64,000 bases of DNA from Lycium barbarum (taxonomy: Eukaryota > Streptophyta > Magnoliopsida > Solanales > Solanaceae): NCBI RefSeq assembly GCF_019175385.1, contig NC_083344.1, positions 21,522,380 through 21,586,379 on the forward strand, written 5' to 3'. The notes under the pieces are model-generated. The model saw nothing but the letters and a program-made list of their open reading frames with translations. It was not told where the DNA came from and did not search any database. Shown in pieces: positions 35,480 through 47,028 of this stretch (position 1 is the stretch's first letter; each line of letters starts with the position of its first letter). A program made the translations under genes and the position numbers.

Positions 35480-36721
35480 ATCATGAACTTTTAGCTTTTT
35501 GGGAACAAGGATGTTATGGAAAACATGTGTGGAATCATAACATAAGAATTATGCCGTTAGAAAGAAATGGACTAGCCTTAACATACCCGATTGATCTCCT
35601 ACTACTTGTCTTAACGCTTATTCTCTCGAGCTCGTAAATCTACATTCAAGAGAAATCATACTACTGTTAGACTTATAGTCATATGCCTATCTCAAGTCTT
35701 TAAATTAAACCCCTTTAGAATCTACCAAAATTCGGGCAGCATCTCCCCTATTTATATCCCTAGCCCCAAATCACAATATCAACAACCAACACAACACTAA
35801 CGCCAATAACATCACCATCAATACAAAAATATTCCATTAAACATCCCACACGATGTTTATCCAATTTCTCAACCAACAAATTTGTTATACGATCATTTAA
35901 TTGCTCTACCTCCGTAAATAAACCTAAATCAATATCAATAAGGGAAGATTCATACCTTACTCCCGCAAGAACCGCAATATCTTCAATATTAACCTTGAAT
36001 TCCAGCCAAGATTCACCACAACACGATATTATAATCGCAACTATACGTTGTCTGAACCTGAATCCGGAGATTATACTTAATTCGCGCTAAAATTTGGTTA
36101 TTGGAAGTTGGGGGAAATTTCCAGAATATTTAGGAAGTTTGGAGGGGTTTTTGGATGAAAAATGAGAGTTTAAGTCCCCTTTTATAATGTTCTAGAGTCG
36201 GGTTGCACCGACCTAGAATTTGCTCAGTGCGTTCATGCTACCTTGGGGCACGTTTGCGCTGAATTATCCCCTCGCTGCTCTACGCGTTTGCGCCACCTCC
36301 AGGTGCGTTCGTGCAGGGTAAATCCCTGCTCTGGCAGCCCATCTTAAAATTCTCATAATGCTTGATTCTGATGTTCGATCGATGCTCAGTTTGTTTCGTT
36401 GGAAGCTAGGCTTCTGGAACTTCAATTTAGGCTTTTACTTTACCTCAAAACTCTTCATATGCTAAAAGTTATTCTTTCCCCAATTTAGACCAAAATCATC
36501 ATACGAAATCTTGCTCAACTTTTTCTCCAAAGTTCCAAAAACTCAATCTCCTTTATTCACTTGTTCTGCATCCCTTCCATGACCTATTACATGAGCTTAA
36601 ACCCTCATAATCATAAGATAAGCACGTATAATCTCGTATATCTTTGATAATAACTCAGTGTCCACAATTGAATGACTAATGCCTAGCGAATCTCAACGTA
36701 CAAAAACTACGAGGTGTAACA
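35480..36721 (-). repeat. Element C 3' LTR, proximal part
   Basis: Continues the LTR after D; the first 5 bp are the duplicated ATCAT. It ends GAGGTGTAACA at 36721 (minus-strand TGTTACACCTC). It matches 58430-59679 in the 5' LTR. It contains GCG-TTTGCGC-like words at about 36225-36330. Confidence 0.9.
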
Positions 36722-36737
36722 TTCCTCCCTCCTTAGA
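36722..36737 (-). other. Element C polypurine tract
   Basis: The minus-strand AAGGAGGGAGGAA lies directly before the 3' LTR start, in the place expected for the plus-strand primer. Confidence 0.8.
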
Positions 36738-36913
36738 AATTTGTCCTCGAATGTTAAACTCTTAGGAATTCTACGGAAACTTTGCTAGAGTTTCCCCTAT
36801 AATTATATAACTACCATCCTGCCATAACAACCCAAAATATACAGTGCCTCACAGGGCTACGACATCATTACCCATATTAGTCACACACGACCAAGAAATC
36901 ATTTAAAGAAACA

Positions 36914-38361
36914 TCACATACCTGAGGAAGATGGTGTCCTTGTCTGGAGCTCTTTTGGGGGTGGAAATGGATGCGGATACCTAGACTTCATATCTTCCTC
37001 TACTTCCCAAGTCATTTCCTTTCTATTATTATTCCTCTATAGAACTTTAACTGAGGTTATGTCTTTAGTTCTGAGTCTCCGAACTTGTCTATCTAAAATG
37101 GAAATGGGTATTTCTTCATAGGATAATTTCTCAGTAACTTGGGCATCATCTACAGGTGCAATTCTGGAAGGATCTCCCACGCACTTCTGAAGCATTGACA
37201 CATGAAAAACTGGGTGAACTAACTCCAAGTCCGAAGGCAGATCTAACTCATAGGCCACTTGGCCTACCTTGCGCACAATCTTGTAAAGCCCGATATACCG
37301 GGGAATAAGCTTTCCCTTCTTGCCAAATCTCATTACACCTTTCATCGGCGACACTTTCAAGAATACCCAATCATTTACTTTAAATTCCAGGTCTCGTCGA
37401 CGATTGTCTGCATAGGATTTTGACGACTTTGGGCTGTTAATAACCGATCTTGAATAAGCTTGATCTTCTTCACTGCTTGCTGGATTAAGTCTGGGCCTAC
37501 TAACTTTATTTCTCCTACTTCGAACCATCCAATAGGCGATCTACACTTTCTTCCATATAGAGCTTTATATGGGGCCATCTGAATACTAAAGTGGTAACCA
37601 TTATTGTACGCATACTCAACAAGCGGGAAATGATTATCCCAACTACCTCAAAATTCTAACACACAGGCTCTTAGCATATCTTCAAGGGTCTGGATAGCGC
37701 GCTCAGCCCGCCCATCAGTTTGTGGATGGAATGTTGTGGCCTCACTTGTGTTCCCAAACCTTCTTGGAAGGACCTCTAAAAATTAGCTGTAAATTGTGCT
37801 CCTCTATCAGTGATAATGGATACTGGAACACCATGAAGTCACACTATCTCTTTAATATACAACTTTTCATAATCTTCTGCTGAGTACGTAGTTCTGACTG
37901 GCAGGAAATGAGCTGATTTTGTGAGTCTATCCACAATCACCCATATAGAATCATACTTACGCTGGGAACGAGGCAAGCCTATGATTAAATCCATATTAAT
38001 CACCTCCCATTTCCAAGTTGGAATCTCTATAGCATGAAGTAATCCCCCAGGCTTCTGATGTTCGATTTTCACCTGTTGGCAATTAGGACATTGGGCTACA
38101 AACTCCACTATGTCTTTCTTCATTCCCTCCCACCAATATACTGATTTAAGATCATGGTACATCTTTGTCGCTCTTGGATGGACAGAATAACGGGAATGAT
38201 GGGCTTCCTCCAGAATCTGTCGTCGTAGTCCTGCAACATCAGGAATACATAATCTACCTCGATACCTGAAGACTCCATCTGCAGGAACCTCAAACGGTGA
38301 CTTCTCCTTCTGAGGAAGCGCATCTCAATAATGAACTAACACGGGGTCCTCATATTGTCAC
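36914..38361 (-). pseudogene. pol: Element C pol: integrase and chromodomain (broken)
   Basis: Integrase with H2C2 zinc region (VHPR...CPNCQQVK, about 38200-38070), core Asp in INMDLII and [11 protein letters not shown]-like motif (YIGLYKI, near 37290, with Pro changed to Leu) and a Tekay-type chromodomain (SILDRQVRRLRTKD to the WEVEEDMKSRYPH block, about 37100-36940). Stops lie near 38350, 38323, 37839, 37770 and 37037, and the catalytic-Glu region near 37680-37740 is frameshifted. The C-terminal 163-codon stretch (37528-37037) is the longest open piece. The natural stop is TGA at 36916-36914. Not functional. Confidence 0.88.
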
Positions 38362-39059
38362 TTCTTCACTTCCTCCACTAAGGATGAAACAACCAAGTTC
38401 TGGACAGTAACTCCCACACTACCCGAGTCCATTAAGAGAACTCCTAAGCTGGCTAACTGTTGAAGCTCACGAACTAGCTCCCTCTTCTCCGGCTGAACAT
38501 CACCTAAACTTCCCATAGATTTGCGGCTAAGAGCATCAGCTACTACAATCGCCTTTCCAGGATGGTATAAAATACTCACATCATAATCTTTCAATAGCTC
38601 CAACCACCGCCTTTGCAGCAAATTCAATTCCTTCTGTTTGAAAATATATTGGAGACTCTTGTGATCTGTATAAATATCCACATGAATGTCATACAAGTAA
38701 TTCCTCCACATATTTAGTGCATGAATAACCGCAGCCAATTCTAGGTCATGAGTAGGGTAGTTCCTTTCGTGCTTCCGCAACTACCTTGAAGCATAAGCAA
38801 TAACTTTGCCATGCTGCATCAACACACAACCTAGTCCAACACCTGAAGCATCACAATAAATAACATAACCCACTGATCCCTCTGGAAGTGTTAAGACCGG
38901 GGCCGGAGTCAATCTATCCTGCAGCTCCCGAAAACTGCGCTCACATGCGTTCGTCCATTGAAATTTAGTTGATTTGTAAGTTAGCTTCATCAGTGGTGCC
39001 GAAATGGAGGAAAATCCTTCTACGAATCTCCTGTAGTAACCAGCCAACCCCAAAAACCT
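38362..39059 (-). pseudogene. pol: Element C pol: RNase H (broken)
   Basis: Two consecutive open pieces (39053-38781 and 38780-38358) separated by a single TAG. They carry the [11 protein letters not shown] connection, [21 protein letters not shown] and ADALS, the acidic residues expected of a retroelement RNase H. It removes the RNA strand during reverse transcription (family knowledge). The RNase H residues themselves look intact. Confidence 0.88.
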
Positions 39060-40390
39060 TCAGACCTCTTTAGGCGTTGTAGGCCTTGGCCAATTCTTTA
39101 CAGCTTCAGTCTTCTGGGTATCTACTCGGATATCATCAGCTGAAATAATATGCCCCAGAAAAATTACACAATTTAGCCAAAATTCACATTTTGAAAACTT
39201 GGCATATAGCTCCCGAGTCCTAAGAATTCAAAGAACAATGCATATATGATCTGCATGCTCTGTCTCCGATCAAGAATATACCAAAATATCATTGATGAAC
39301 GTAGTGACGAATTAATCTAGGAAAGGCCTGAATACATTATTCATCAAATTCATGAATACCGCTGGGGCATTAGTCAATCCAAACGACATTACCCAAAATT
39401 CATAATGGCCATATCTAGTTCTGAAGGCTGTCTTTAGGATGTCCTCTTCTTTAACCCTCACTTGGTGGTATCCCGATCTTAGGTCTATTTTTGAGAATTA
39501 CTTGGCACCCTGCAACTGATCGAACAAATCATCAATCCTTGGAAGTGGGTATTTATTCTTGATGGTCACTTTATTCAATTGTCTATACTCTATACACATC
39601 CACAAGGAACAATCTTTCCTTCTTACGAACAGCACCGGCGCTCCCCATGGTGATGCACTAGGCCTAATAAAGCCTTTTTCAAGCAGATCTTTCAGTTGCG
39701 CCTTTAACTCTTTTAATTCCGCAGGGGCCATTTGATAAGGAGGAATAAATATGGGCTTAGTATCCGGCAACACATCAATGGTAAACTCAATCTCTCGTTC
39801 TAGAGGAAAACTTGGGAGCTCGTCTGGAAACACATCCGGAAACTCATTCACCACTAGGACAGATTGAAGAGTTGGCGGTTTTGCTTTTGTGTCTTGAACC
39901 TGGACTAAATGATAAATATATCCCTTAGAAATCATCTTCCTCGCTTTGAGATAGGAAATAAACATACCTCTCGGGGACGCTGTATTGCCTTTCTATTCCA
40001 AGACTAGTTCTGTTGAAAATTGAAATAGAACCATCTTTGTTCTACAGGAGGCCAGCCAATCCATACCCGTAATAATATCAAAATCTAACATTTCGAACTC
40101 ATGTAGATCAGCTACAGTATGACGGTCGCAAACTAAAATCACACAATTCCTATATACCCGCCTAGCTACCACTGGTTCCCCTACCAGCGTGGACACCTCA
40201 AAAGGTTTGATTAGTTTATGATTCACCCCAATACCATTGGCAACATAAGGAGTAATATACGATAAAGTAGACTCCGGATCAATCAATGCATACACGTAAT
40301 GAGAGGATATTGACAATATACTTGTGACAACGTCAGGGGAGGACTCAAGATCCTGTCGTCCGGCCAGTGCATATATATGGTTCTGAGGGC
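39060..40390 (-). pseudogene. pol: Element C pol: protease and reverse transcriptase (broken)
   Basis: The protease site reads LIDPESTLSY, so the D-S-G of element B is D-P-E. The open frame from 40544 ends at a TAG (39995-39993) replacing Trp. The RT N-terminal half (39965-39498) keeps [10 protein letters not shown] and the YRQLN block, then stops at a Trp codon. The catalytic site near 39290 reads FIND instead of FIDD, a lost catalytic Asp, with more stops on both sides. The enzyme would be dead even without the stops. Confidence 0.88.
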
Positions 40391-41468
40391 CGCTTGAACT
40401 AGATGCTCCTCCTCTGCCTCTATCGCGGCTTACTAGAGTCTGGGAAGTCTGCCCAGGAAGGCGCACAGACAATAAAGAGCTAACTGCAGACCCCGTCGAT
40501 TGAGCCACACCTCTACCTCCTCTAAAAGGACAATCCCGCATCATATGACCAATCCGACCGCAGGCATAACAAACGTTTGAACCTTGGCTATACTATCCTG
40601 AATGTGGCCCACCACATTGATTGCACCGTTGTAAGGGCGACCTCATCTAACTGGATTCACCTCTATACTGGGAACCCAAAATCCAAGAGCTTTGACCTGG
40701 CCCAAATTCAAGCATTCCTTAATCAAATGCGGCCCCAAACCACTCACGAGCCGATGTACACGGTCCCCCATATTAGCTACCATGGCTGGAGCATACCTAG
40801 CCAAGGAATTAAAGCGAAGACTGTACTCTCGAGCACTCATATTCCCCTATTGGAGATTCAAAAATTTGTCGGCTCGGGCCCGTCGAACCTCCGGTGGTAA
40901 ATAATGTTGCAAGAAGGTATCCACAAACTTTTTCCATACTGGGGGGAGGTGCATTTGCCCCTCTTAAAGACATCTAAGTGTTGTGCCAATGGACGGCCAT
41001 ATCCCGTAATCTATAAGAGGCCAATTCTACTGACTCAGTATCAGAAGCATGTATTAGCCGTAGCGTCCTCAGCATCTCATCTATAAAGCCCTGCGGATAT
41101 TCATCCGACTTCGACCAGTAGAATTCTAGAGGATTCAGACTAGTAAAATCACGGGCCCTCACACTGGCTGCTCTATCACCCTAGCTTGCGCCGTGCCGCT
41201 GGGCCTGACCGGCAACTAACTGGGTCAGCAACCGAATAGTCTCTTTCATCTACTGGCTTGAGGCATTTGGCCGAGGAACTAAGGGTACTGGAGCTAGAGC
41301 TGAGGCCCCTTCATGCAACTCCAAAATGGGTGGAGTATGGGAGGTCTGAGATGGAACCTCATTATGGGACTCACCCACTACTATATCTGCTGGTGGCTTC
41401 CATTCAGTCCTCCTTCTGGCCACTATCTTGCCCTTCTGGACCGTTATAGCTTTTCTCTTCGTAGGCAT
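40391..41468 (-). pseudogene. gag: Element C gag (broken, with deletion)
   Basis: The likely start is the ATG at 41468-41466 (MPTKRKA). Stops at about 41252, 41184, 40976 and 40843 and an extra C near 40942 break the frame. About 265 bp are missing after the LGPHLIKECL segment (near 40710), removing the gag C-terminal tail found in B and G. The main zinc knuckle (CYACGRIGHMMRDC, about 40575-40535) is intact, unlike in B and G. Confidence 0.88.
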
Positions 41469-41660
41469 CACTGAAATCATAACACACGATTAGGAAAAAG
41501 GGGATCCATATAACGTAGTGCTATCACACGATCTAAGATAAGAAAGAAGGTCAATTATTCCAAAATGCCCCGTAGCCTCCTCCTTATAAGTGTGGCGCGC
41601 TTCACACCCATAAGCAGGACCCTACAGGACATGGCTCGTAGACATTCCCTAGGATGAACT

Positions 41661-41672
41661 GCTCTGATACCA
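41661..41672 (-). other. Element C primer binding site (tRNA-Met)
   Basis: The minus strand reads TGGTATCAGAGC exactly, 4 bp inside the 5' LTR end at 41677. Confidence 0.9.
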
Positions 41673-41676
41673 CCTT

Positions 41677-41998
41677 TGTCACGACCCAATTAGAGGGCCA
41701 TGACGGGCACCTGGAGCTAACCTACTGAGTACCACTAAACATACATCTTATAACCATTTCTAAGTGGGCCATAAGATAGATCATGAATATCACACTTAGT
41801 ACAGTCATCAACAACGATGCCCATAAGCCTAAGCCAACAAGGCTACCTGAATATTATACAACAATAAGAACTGATAAAGTTAAGGAACATCTAGCTACAT
41901 ACATCTATCTGCGAGCCTCCAAAATAAATACATGAATCCATAAGCTTAGGGCAGGACTTCGCCGTGTCCAAGTATACACACAAAAGAGAAGTACCAGT
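41677..41998 (-). repeat. Element C 5' LTR, inner part
   Basis: Starts TGTCACGACCC and matches 21298 onward. It ends CCAGT (41994-41998), the target site of element G. The LTR resumes after G at 57773. Confidence 0.9.
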
Positions 41999-42934
41999 TG
42001 TTACACCTTGGAAAATTCCCTGTTAATGTACAGTGAATAGGCTAGGGAATAGCACGATGTATACGATGAGTTGATAAGTACGAGATAGCATTTGATGATT
42101 CTAATCGAGATTCAGAGACATTTGACCAAAAGGAAGAAGTTTCACAAAGAAAGTAAAGGATATGTTATGCGTCGGGTAGGAATTTTAAACGACGAGTTAA
42201 TGATGGCGTAATGACGTCTTAGAGAAGAGTAATAACGTCCCTTATATTGGTATTGAGGTGTTAACAATTTCCAAGAAGGTTCCATAAGGATCGGAGATCA
42301 AACGAGTCGACGAGAACAAGTCTCGGATAGCTGGACATTATATGTCCAGACATACTGGCCGTATAAAACACACGGACCGTATGTACAGCCGTAGGTTCAG
42401 CCCAGAACGACACACTTCACTTGACCAAACATACGGTCCAGACATACGGTCAGTGAAAAATATACGAACTGTATGTTGGTCCGTATGTTCTGGTCGGGAC
42501 AGATTTTGAATTAATATAAGGGACCTCTCTCTCATTTCATTTTCACTCCACAAGTCAAGAAACCTCTAGAATATTCTCTCCACTATTCATCCACAAGAAT
42601 CCAAAGGAAATTGATGATCAACTTCATCTAACCAACAAGAATCAAGAGTGTGAAACCCATTAAAGTCATCCAAGCCAAGAAATCCCAAGAGAAGTGAAAT
42701 AGGGTTTTGGTGCTAGAATAGTATTTCCATTCAAGGCTTGTTTCTACACTATCTAAGGTAAGTTTCATGGTATTTTCATGATGTTTAATGTATTGATAAG
42801 TTGAAACACTTGGATTGTAGAAGAGTATAGAAAATGGGTCATAAATGAGTGAATGGTGTCATTGTTAAACAATAGTTGGATTGAATTATGAATATTGGTA
42901 TGTTGAGATTGCAAACATGTTATGAATAACCTAT
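41999..42934 (+). repeat. Element G 5' LTR, first part
   Basis: Matches 55172-56108 in the 3' LTR. It contains the CATACGG/CCGTATG word array (42343-42490) and a TATA-like TTAATATAAG (42511-42520). It ends CCTAT, where F begins. Confidence 0.92.
42343..42490. promoter_or_regulatory. CATACGG/CCGTATG word array upstream of G TATA
   Basis: Seven or so direct and inverted copies of CATACGG / CCGTATG, for example CACGGACCGTATG and CATACGGTCCAGACATACGGTC, ending about 20 bp before the TATA-like word. They are repeated in the 3' LTR (about 55515-55670). A candidate binding-site cluster in U3; function inferred. Confidence 0.6.
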
Positions 42935-44096
42935 TGATACGCTCAAATTACACCTTTTAATGGCATAACACGGACGTTGTCAAATATAGTTAGCCAACAA
43001 GGTTGGGTTCGAATCCCACAGAGAACAATATTTAGGCAATTTAAGCAGATTAGGAATTATCACCAACAATAACTAGACCGAACACATCAATGGTTGTTTT
43101 TGATAAGGTTTCGATAAAATACGGAAATATAAATTCTAATGTAGAAAGCAAGTAAATTGATCAATGGCCACAAGAATGGAATAAAGGAAACTACTTCTCA
43201 AGTAACGATTCAATATATTTCACGAATTATAAATAAAAGCAAGTTTATGTTATTTAGCCTCGGATAATGACTCTAAATTAACTTCTCCTGAAGATTAACT
43301 AGACTACCCAATTGAAGATCCCTCAAGCAATTAGGATCATTAAGAACACCCGAATATGGCTACAAGTGGTATCGCCTATTCCTAGGTCAATATCCATTAG
43401 ATGAGGGTTAACGCCCCAAATTCATGTTAATTATTCTATCCCAATCCCGTTCTTCCTCTTCCGAGTTTCAAACAAAGTAAATGGGTGAGTCCTAGGGTTA
43501 GCTACTCCCTTGAGAAACGTTCAAGAACAAGAATAATTAAAATAACAAGAACTTACTTGATTAAGAATAATGTCGATAAATAAATAAGCATAACAAGAGT
43601 ATCAATGTTAATTGTCACCAAGAAATTCCCATAAACAAGGATTAAATAAAAGAAAGAATATTTACATAGGAACCCTAGCCTCCAAGCTTGTGTTTTATGC
43701 CAAAGATAATTTTACAATGCTCGCAGTTGGCTTTTTAAAGTAACTGGAATGGTAAAAATCGTCAAAGTCCAAGTTCTGCTCGGACTGGGCCGGAAATCCT
43801 TCAACGCGAAAGCGCCACGTGTCTGCGCGAACGCGTGGCCGAACTTCTCTTACTTCAGCGCGAACGCGTGACCTACTAGCGCGAACGCGCAGAGTCATTG
43901 ATGCGCCTGGACGCGAACGCGTGGCTTACCTGCTCGAACGCGCAGAGTAATTTTCCACAAAAATTTCTAGAATATCCAGTTGTTTTCAGTGATCAACATT
44001 TTTCCTCTTTTTTCGCTTGTTTTCCACACTTAGGCTCTAAGGACCTCGTATTACCTAAAACATAATAAAAACCACGTAAAATCACATAGACCTGCT
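42935..44096 (-). repeat. Element F 3' LTR (truncated at its start)
   Basis: Matches 47029 to about 48220 of the right LTR. It lacks the first ~68 bp (TGTTGATATGG...) and runs directly into the internal region. It includes several GCGCGAACGCG words (about 43800-43950). Confidence 0.88.
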
Positions 44097-44185
44097 AGCA
44101 CTTAGTGTTGTGTTCATCTCTGCTCACCCTCGGAGCTGGAGCTGCTGGGCTCTGGCAGGACAAAATCTTCCTCATTTTCCTCTTC

Positions 44186-45370
44186 CTAGTTCTGTGCTCC
44201 GCATACACTCCTCAGAATACTCATCATCTTGTTCAAAAACTTGCTTTGGTTTTTCGCGTGCTCTCTTGCCTTTATTTGCCTCCTCTCCATCTTACCCTGC
44301 TTTTCCTTTATATGCTTCAGCTCCTCCACTACACCTGCTAATGTCAGACCACCAGATCCAGAAGGAGCTGTAGATGTGCCCTCTCCACATGGGCCCGAAG
44401 GGAGACTAGCCACTAGCTCCTGAATCCGAGTGTCCACCCCATGGACCTGGGTGGAGATATACTGAAAAGGCCTGGCGGCCTCTTGCAGTGGTGGCAAGAT
44501 TGGTATAGCTGGAGTAGGAACAGGCGCCCCATCAGTCGAAACTGATGCAGTAGAGGTGAAATTCCCAAATGAAGGGGCTGCTACGTCAATCTTCCTTTTC
44601 TTCTGCGCATTACCCAGCCCTCTTTTCTTCAATGGATGAATCGGTCCGCCGGGCCCCTTTTCTTTGTCACTTAGCCTCGTGGGCACCCCATCAGTGGAGC
44701 ACAAATAAGTGATCAACGATGGGAAGAATAGACTCTTAGTCCTTTCAAGCACCACCTCCCGTATTTCTCGCATAATATGCCTCCCCACGTCAACAGGCAA
44801 CCCTTCCATCACAGCACAAATTAGTTTAGCCCTATCAAGGGGAACCTCTTAATCATGTTTGGAAGGCAGCACCCTGGATGTCACAATATCTAGCCAAGTT
44901 TTGGCCTCTGTAGTGAACTCTGTGGAGTCAATCTTTCTTTGCATTGTGGTCAACCACTTTGGTTGCTCCCCACCGTGGAGGTGGGTCACAAACCATTGTT
45001 GTCGCATTTGTTCGTACCTCTGTGCCATCTCACTGTTATCACCATCCTACAGACCATAGTAGGCATTGATTCGAGAAGCATTGCATAGGACATCCATGCC
45101 TCTCACTTTGACAATCACCCGATCTGTGATGTCAGCCTCTGCAGCATTTGCATAGAATTCCCTTACAAGGGTATAATTTACCTTGATCGGTTCATCCGCA
45201 AAACGTATCCATCGGCTTGTTACTAGCCTTTCATAGAACTCGGGCATCTTTTCTTCCAAATTTTCTGTTACAATGCCCCTCTCTTCGATGAAGCTTTTTC
45301 CCAGCAGTCTATCATAGAGCTTCGAACATTTTGCTGACTGAAAGGTGGTAGTATCGTAGTATTCAATCAA
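44186..45370 (-). pseudogene. Element F ORF2: plant-transposon-domain-like protein (two stops)
   Basis: One continuous reading frame of about 395 codons broken by TAG (45049-45047) and TAA (near 44850). The N-terminal part (YERLVTSRWIRF, FYANA, VRGMDVLCNASRINAYYGL) and the following segment with KTWLDIVTSRVLPSKHD and the GLPVDVG region resemble the 'putative plant transposon protein' family common in Solanaceae annotations (PF20167, from memory). The C-terminus has a Pro/Ser/Thr-rich linker and a Lys-rich helical end. Function unknown. It may be gag-related or accessory. An HMM search would decide the family. Confidence 0.65.
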
Positions 45371-46346
45371 GGGAACTTGGGCAACATTGGATGTTATAGC
45401 AATTTTTCAAGCGTAAGTACCTACAAAATGAACACACATGTCAAGCATATATATGAATACCTAAAACAATGTATGAGGCAATTAGGCCAAAGGAATTGGT
45501 CACAAAAGTTTCGAGCAGCTCTGTGCGAGCATTCTGTTTCTGAACTGCTTATTTTCCTTCAGCGCGTTCGTGCAACAAAGGGGCGCGTTCGCGCTGTTTC
45601 ATAACTTTATTTTTGCGCGTTCGCGCAGGGTAGCAGCGCGATTGCGCTGAGTCGATTCAAATTTTCAGAAGGCATTTTCACAAACAGGTTATGGGCATGA
45701 TTTTGGGGCTTCGATTTATTGATTTTAAGCACATATTTTGCCCCATCTTTTGCACACATCAACACCCAACTCTCAACTAACGTCACTCAACAACTAACAA
45801 TAATTTACATGACAGGAAATTCAACAATTTCATCAAATTTTTATGCTTAAACAAGTGAAAGTCAAAATTTTCTTTCACAATTTCTAACATGAAAAGATGA
45901 TAAAAATAACCCTATGAACAAGAGAATGAGAGAATCACATACCTTGTGGTTGCAAGTTGAAGATTTTTTCTTAAAATTTGAAGTTGGGTTTGAGAGAAAA
46001 GTGAGAGAAAAGGGAGGGAAATGGGGGTTATACCCCCTGTGCTTCTGTTTTGTAACCGTATGCATACTTGGGAAATCCGTGTTGGCGCGTTCGCGTGGTG
46101 ATTTGGTGCGTTCTTGCTGAGAAATTTTATCTTTGTTTTTCTTTTGTTCAGCGTGTTCGCGCCAAATGGTACACGTTCGCGCAGAGGTATATGAAATACC
46201 CTTTTTCCAGATCGCTTTTTTTATTTTTTCTCTTTTTTTTTTTGTTATTCAAAAATAATAAAATAAAATATTCTAAAAATTTATAAATGATGGGTTGCCT
46301 CCCACCAAGAGCTTGATTTAACGTCGCGGCACGACGGTTACCAACT
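45371..46346 (-). other. Element F non-coding spacer with GCGCGTTCGCGC words
   Basis: No supportable gene. GC-rich words of the type GCGCGTTCGCGC recur at about 45560-45650 and 46083-46190, standing out from AT-rich surroundings. The same word, inverted, is in the F LTRs. Confidence 0.65.
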
Positions 46347-46900
46347 TTACCGCTTTTCTCGCCATTTGGAGCTTATGAATTGGGCACCCAACTTGGATTC
46401 GAGTTTGTGACCATGAGCAGCGGGGGGTGGTAAGTAGATGAACAAACCAAGCATAATGTTTTTCATCTTACACTTCTTGGCTTTCAAGTGAGGAATGTCA
46501 TGTTGCCTTCTTGAATTTTCAAATTGCAAAATATAAGGCTCTTGAACTTCTTGAATTACGACATCCTCTTTTTCCCCCAGATTGGAGTCAACACCAACCA
46601 TATTTTTCAGAACAATGGTTGACTCCAATTGATTTTTTTCTTTGGCATTCCCAATAAACTCATCTTCATGATTTACCCTTTCATCTTGAGCATTGGGGAG
46701 TTCATAATGATTTGCCCATGGAGGATTTTTTCGTCTGTCATCAAACAAAGTTGGAGACTAGTTTCCAAGTATTCTTCCAAGGCATTTTTATTTTCGTTAC
46801 CCTCACCTAGCAGGCACTCCATCATGAGTTTGAACTCACCAATTTGGCCATGCTCACAATAAAAATCACTACTAAACAAGTTTTCATGGAAAGATGCCAT
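46347..46900 (-). pseudogene. Element F ORF1: gag-like protein sharing the D C-terminal block (frameshifted)
   Basis: Starts ATG at 46900-46898 (MASFHEN), about 105 bp from the primer site, the same place and start MAS as the D protein. A frameshift near 46745 separates the N-terminal part from the 133-codon C-terminal part (46748-46347). The last 62 residues align without gaps to the D C-terminal block with 34 identities: RQ-x-DIPHL, LG-x-FI, PPP, KL-x2-KLG, FISS-x-WR. The N-terminal knuckle of D is not seen here. Family unknown; gag-like role inferred. Confidence 0.72.
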
Positions 46901-47005
46901 TTTAAAAAAAAAAAAAAAACACATAAAACAACTATACAAATATTCACAGGTTCAGTTCACAACAAGTTAGCTTATTTCCTAGATTAGTCAAAATACGCCA
47001 ATTGT

Positions 47006-47023
47006 TCCCCGGCAACGGCGCCA
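47006..47023 (-). other. Element F primer binding site (tRNA-Asp)
   Basis: The minus strand reads TGGCGCCGTTGCCGGGGA, identical to the D site, 5 bp inside the right LTR. Confidence 0.9.
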
Positions 47024-47028
47024 AAATT

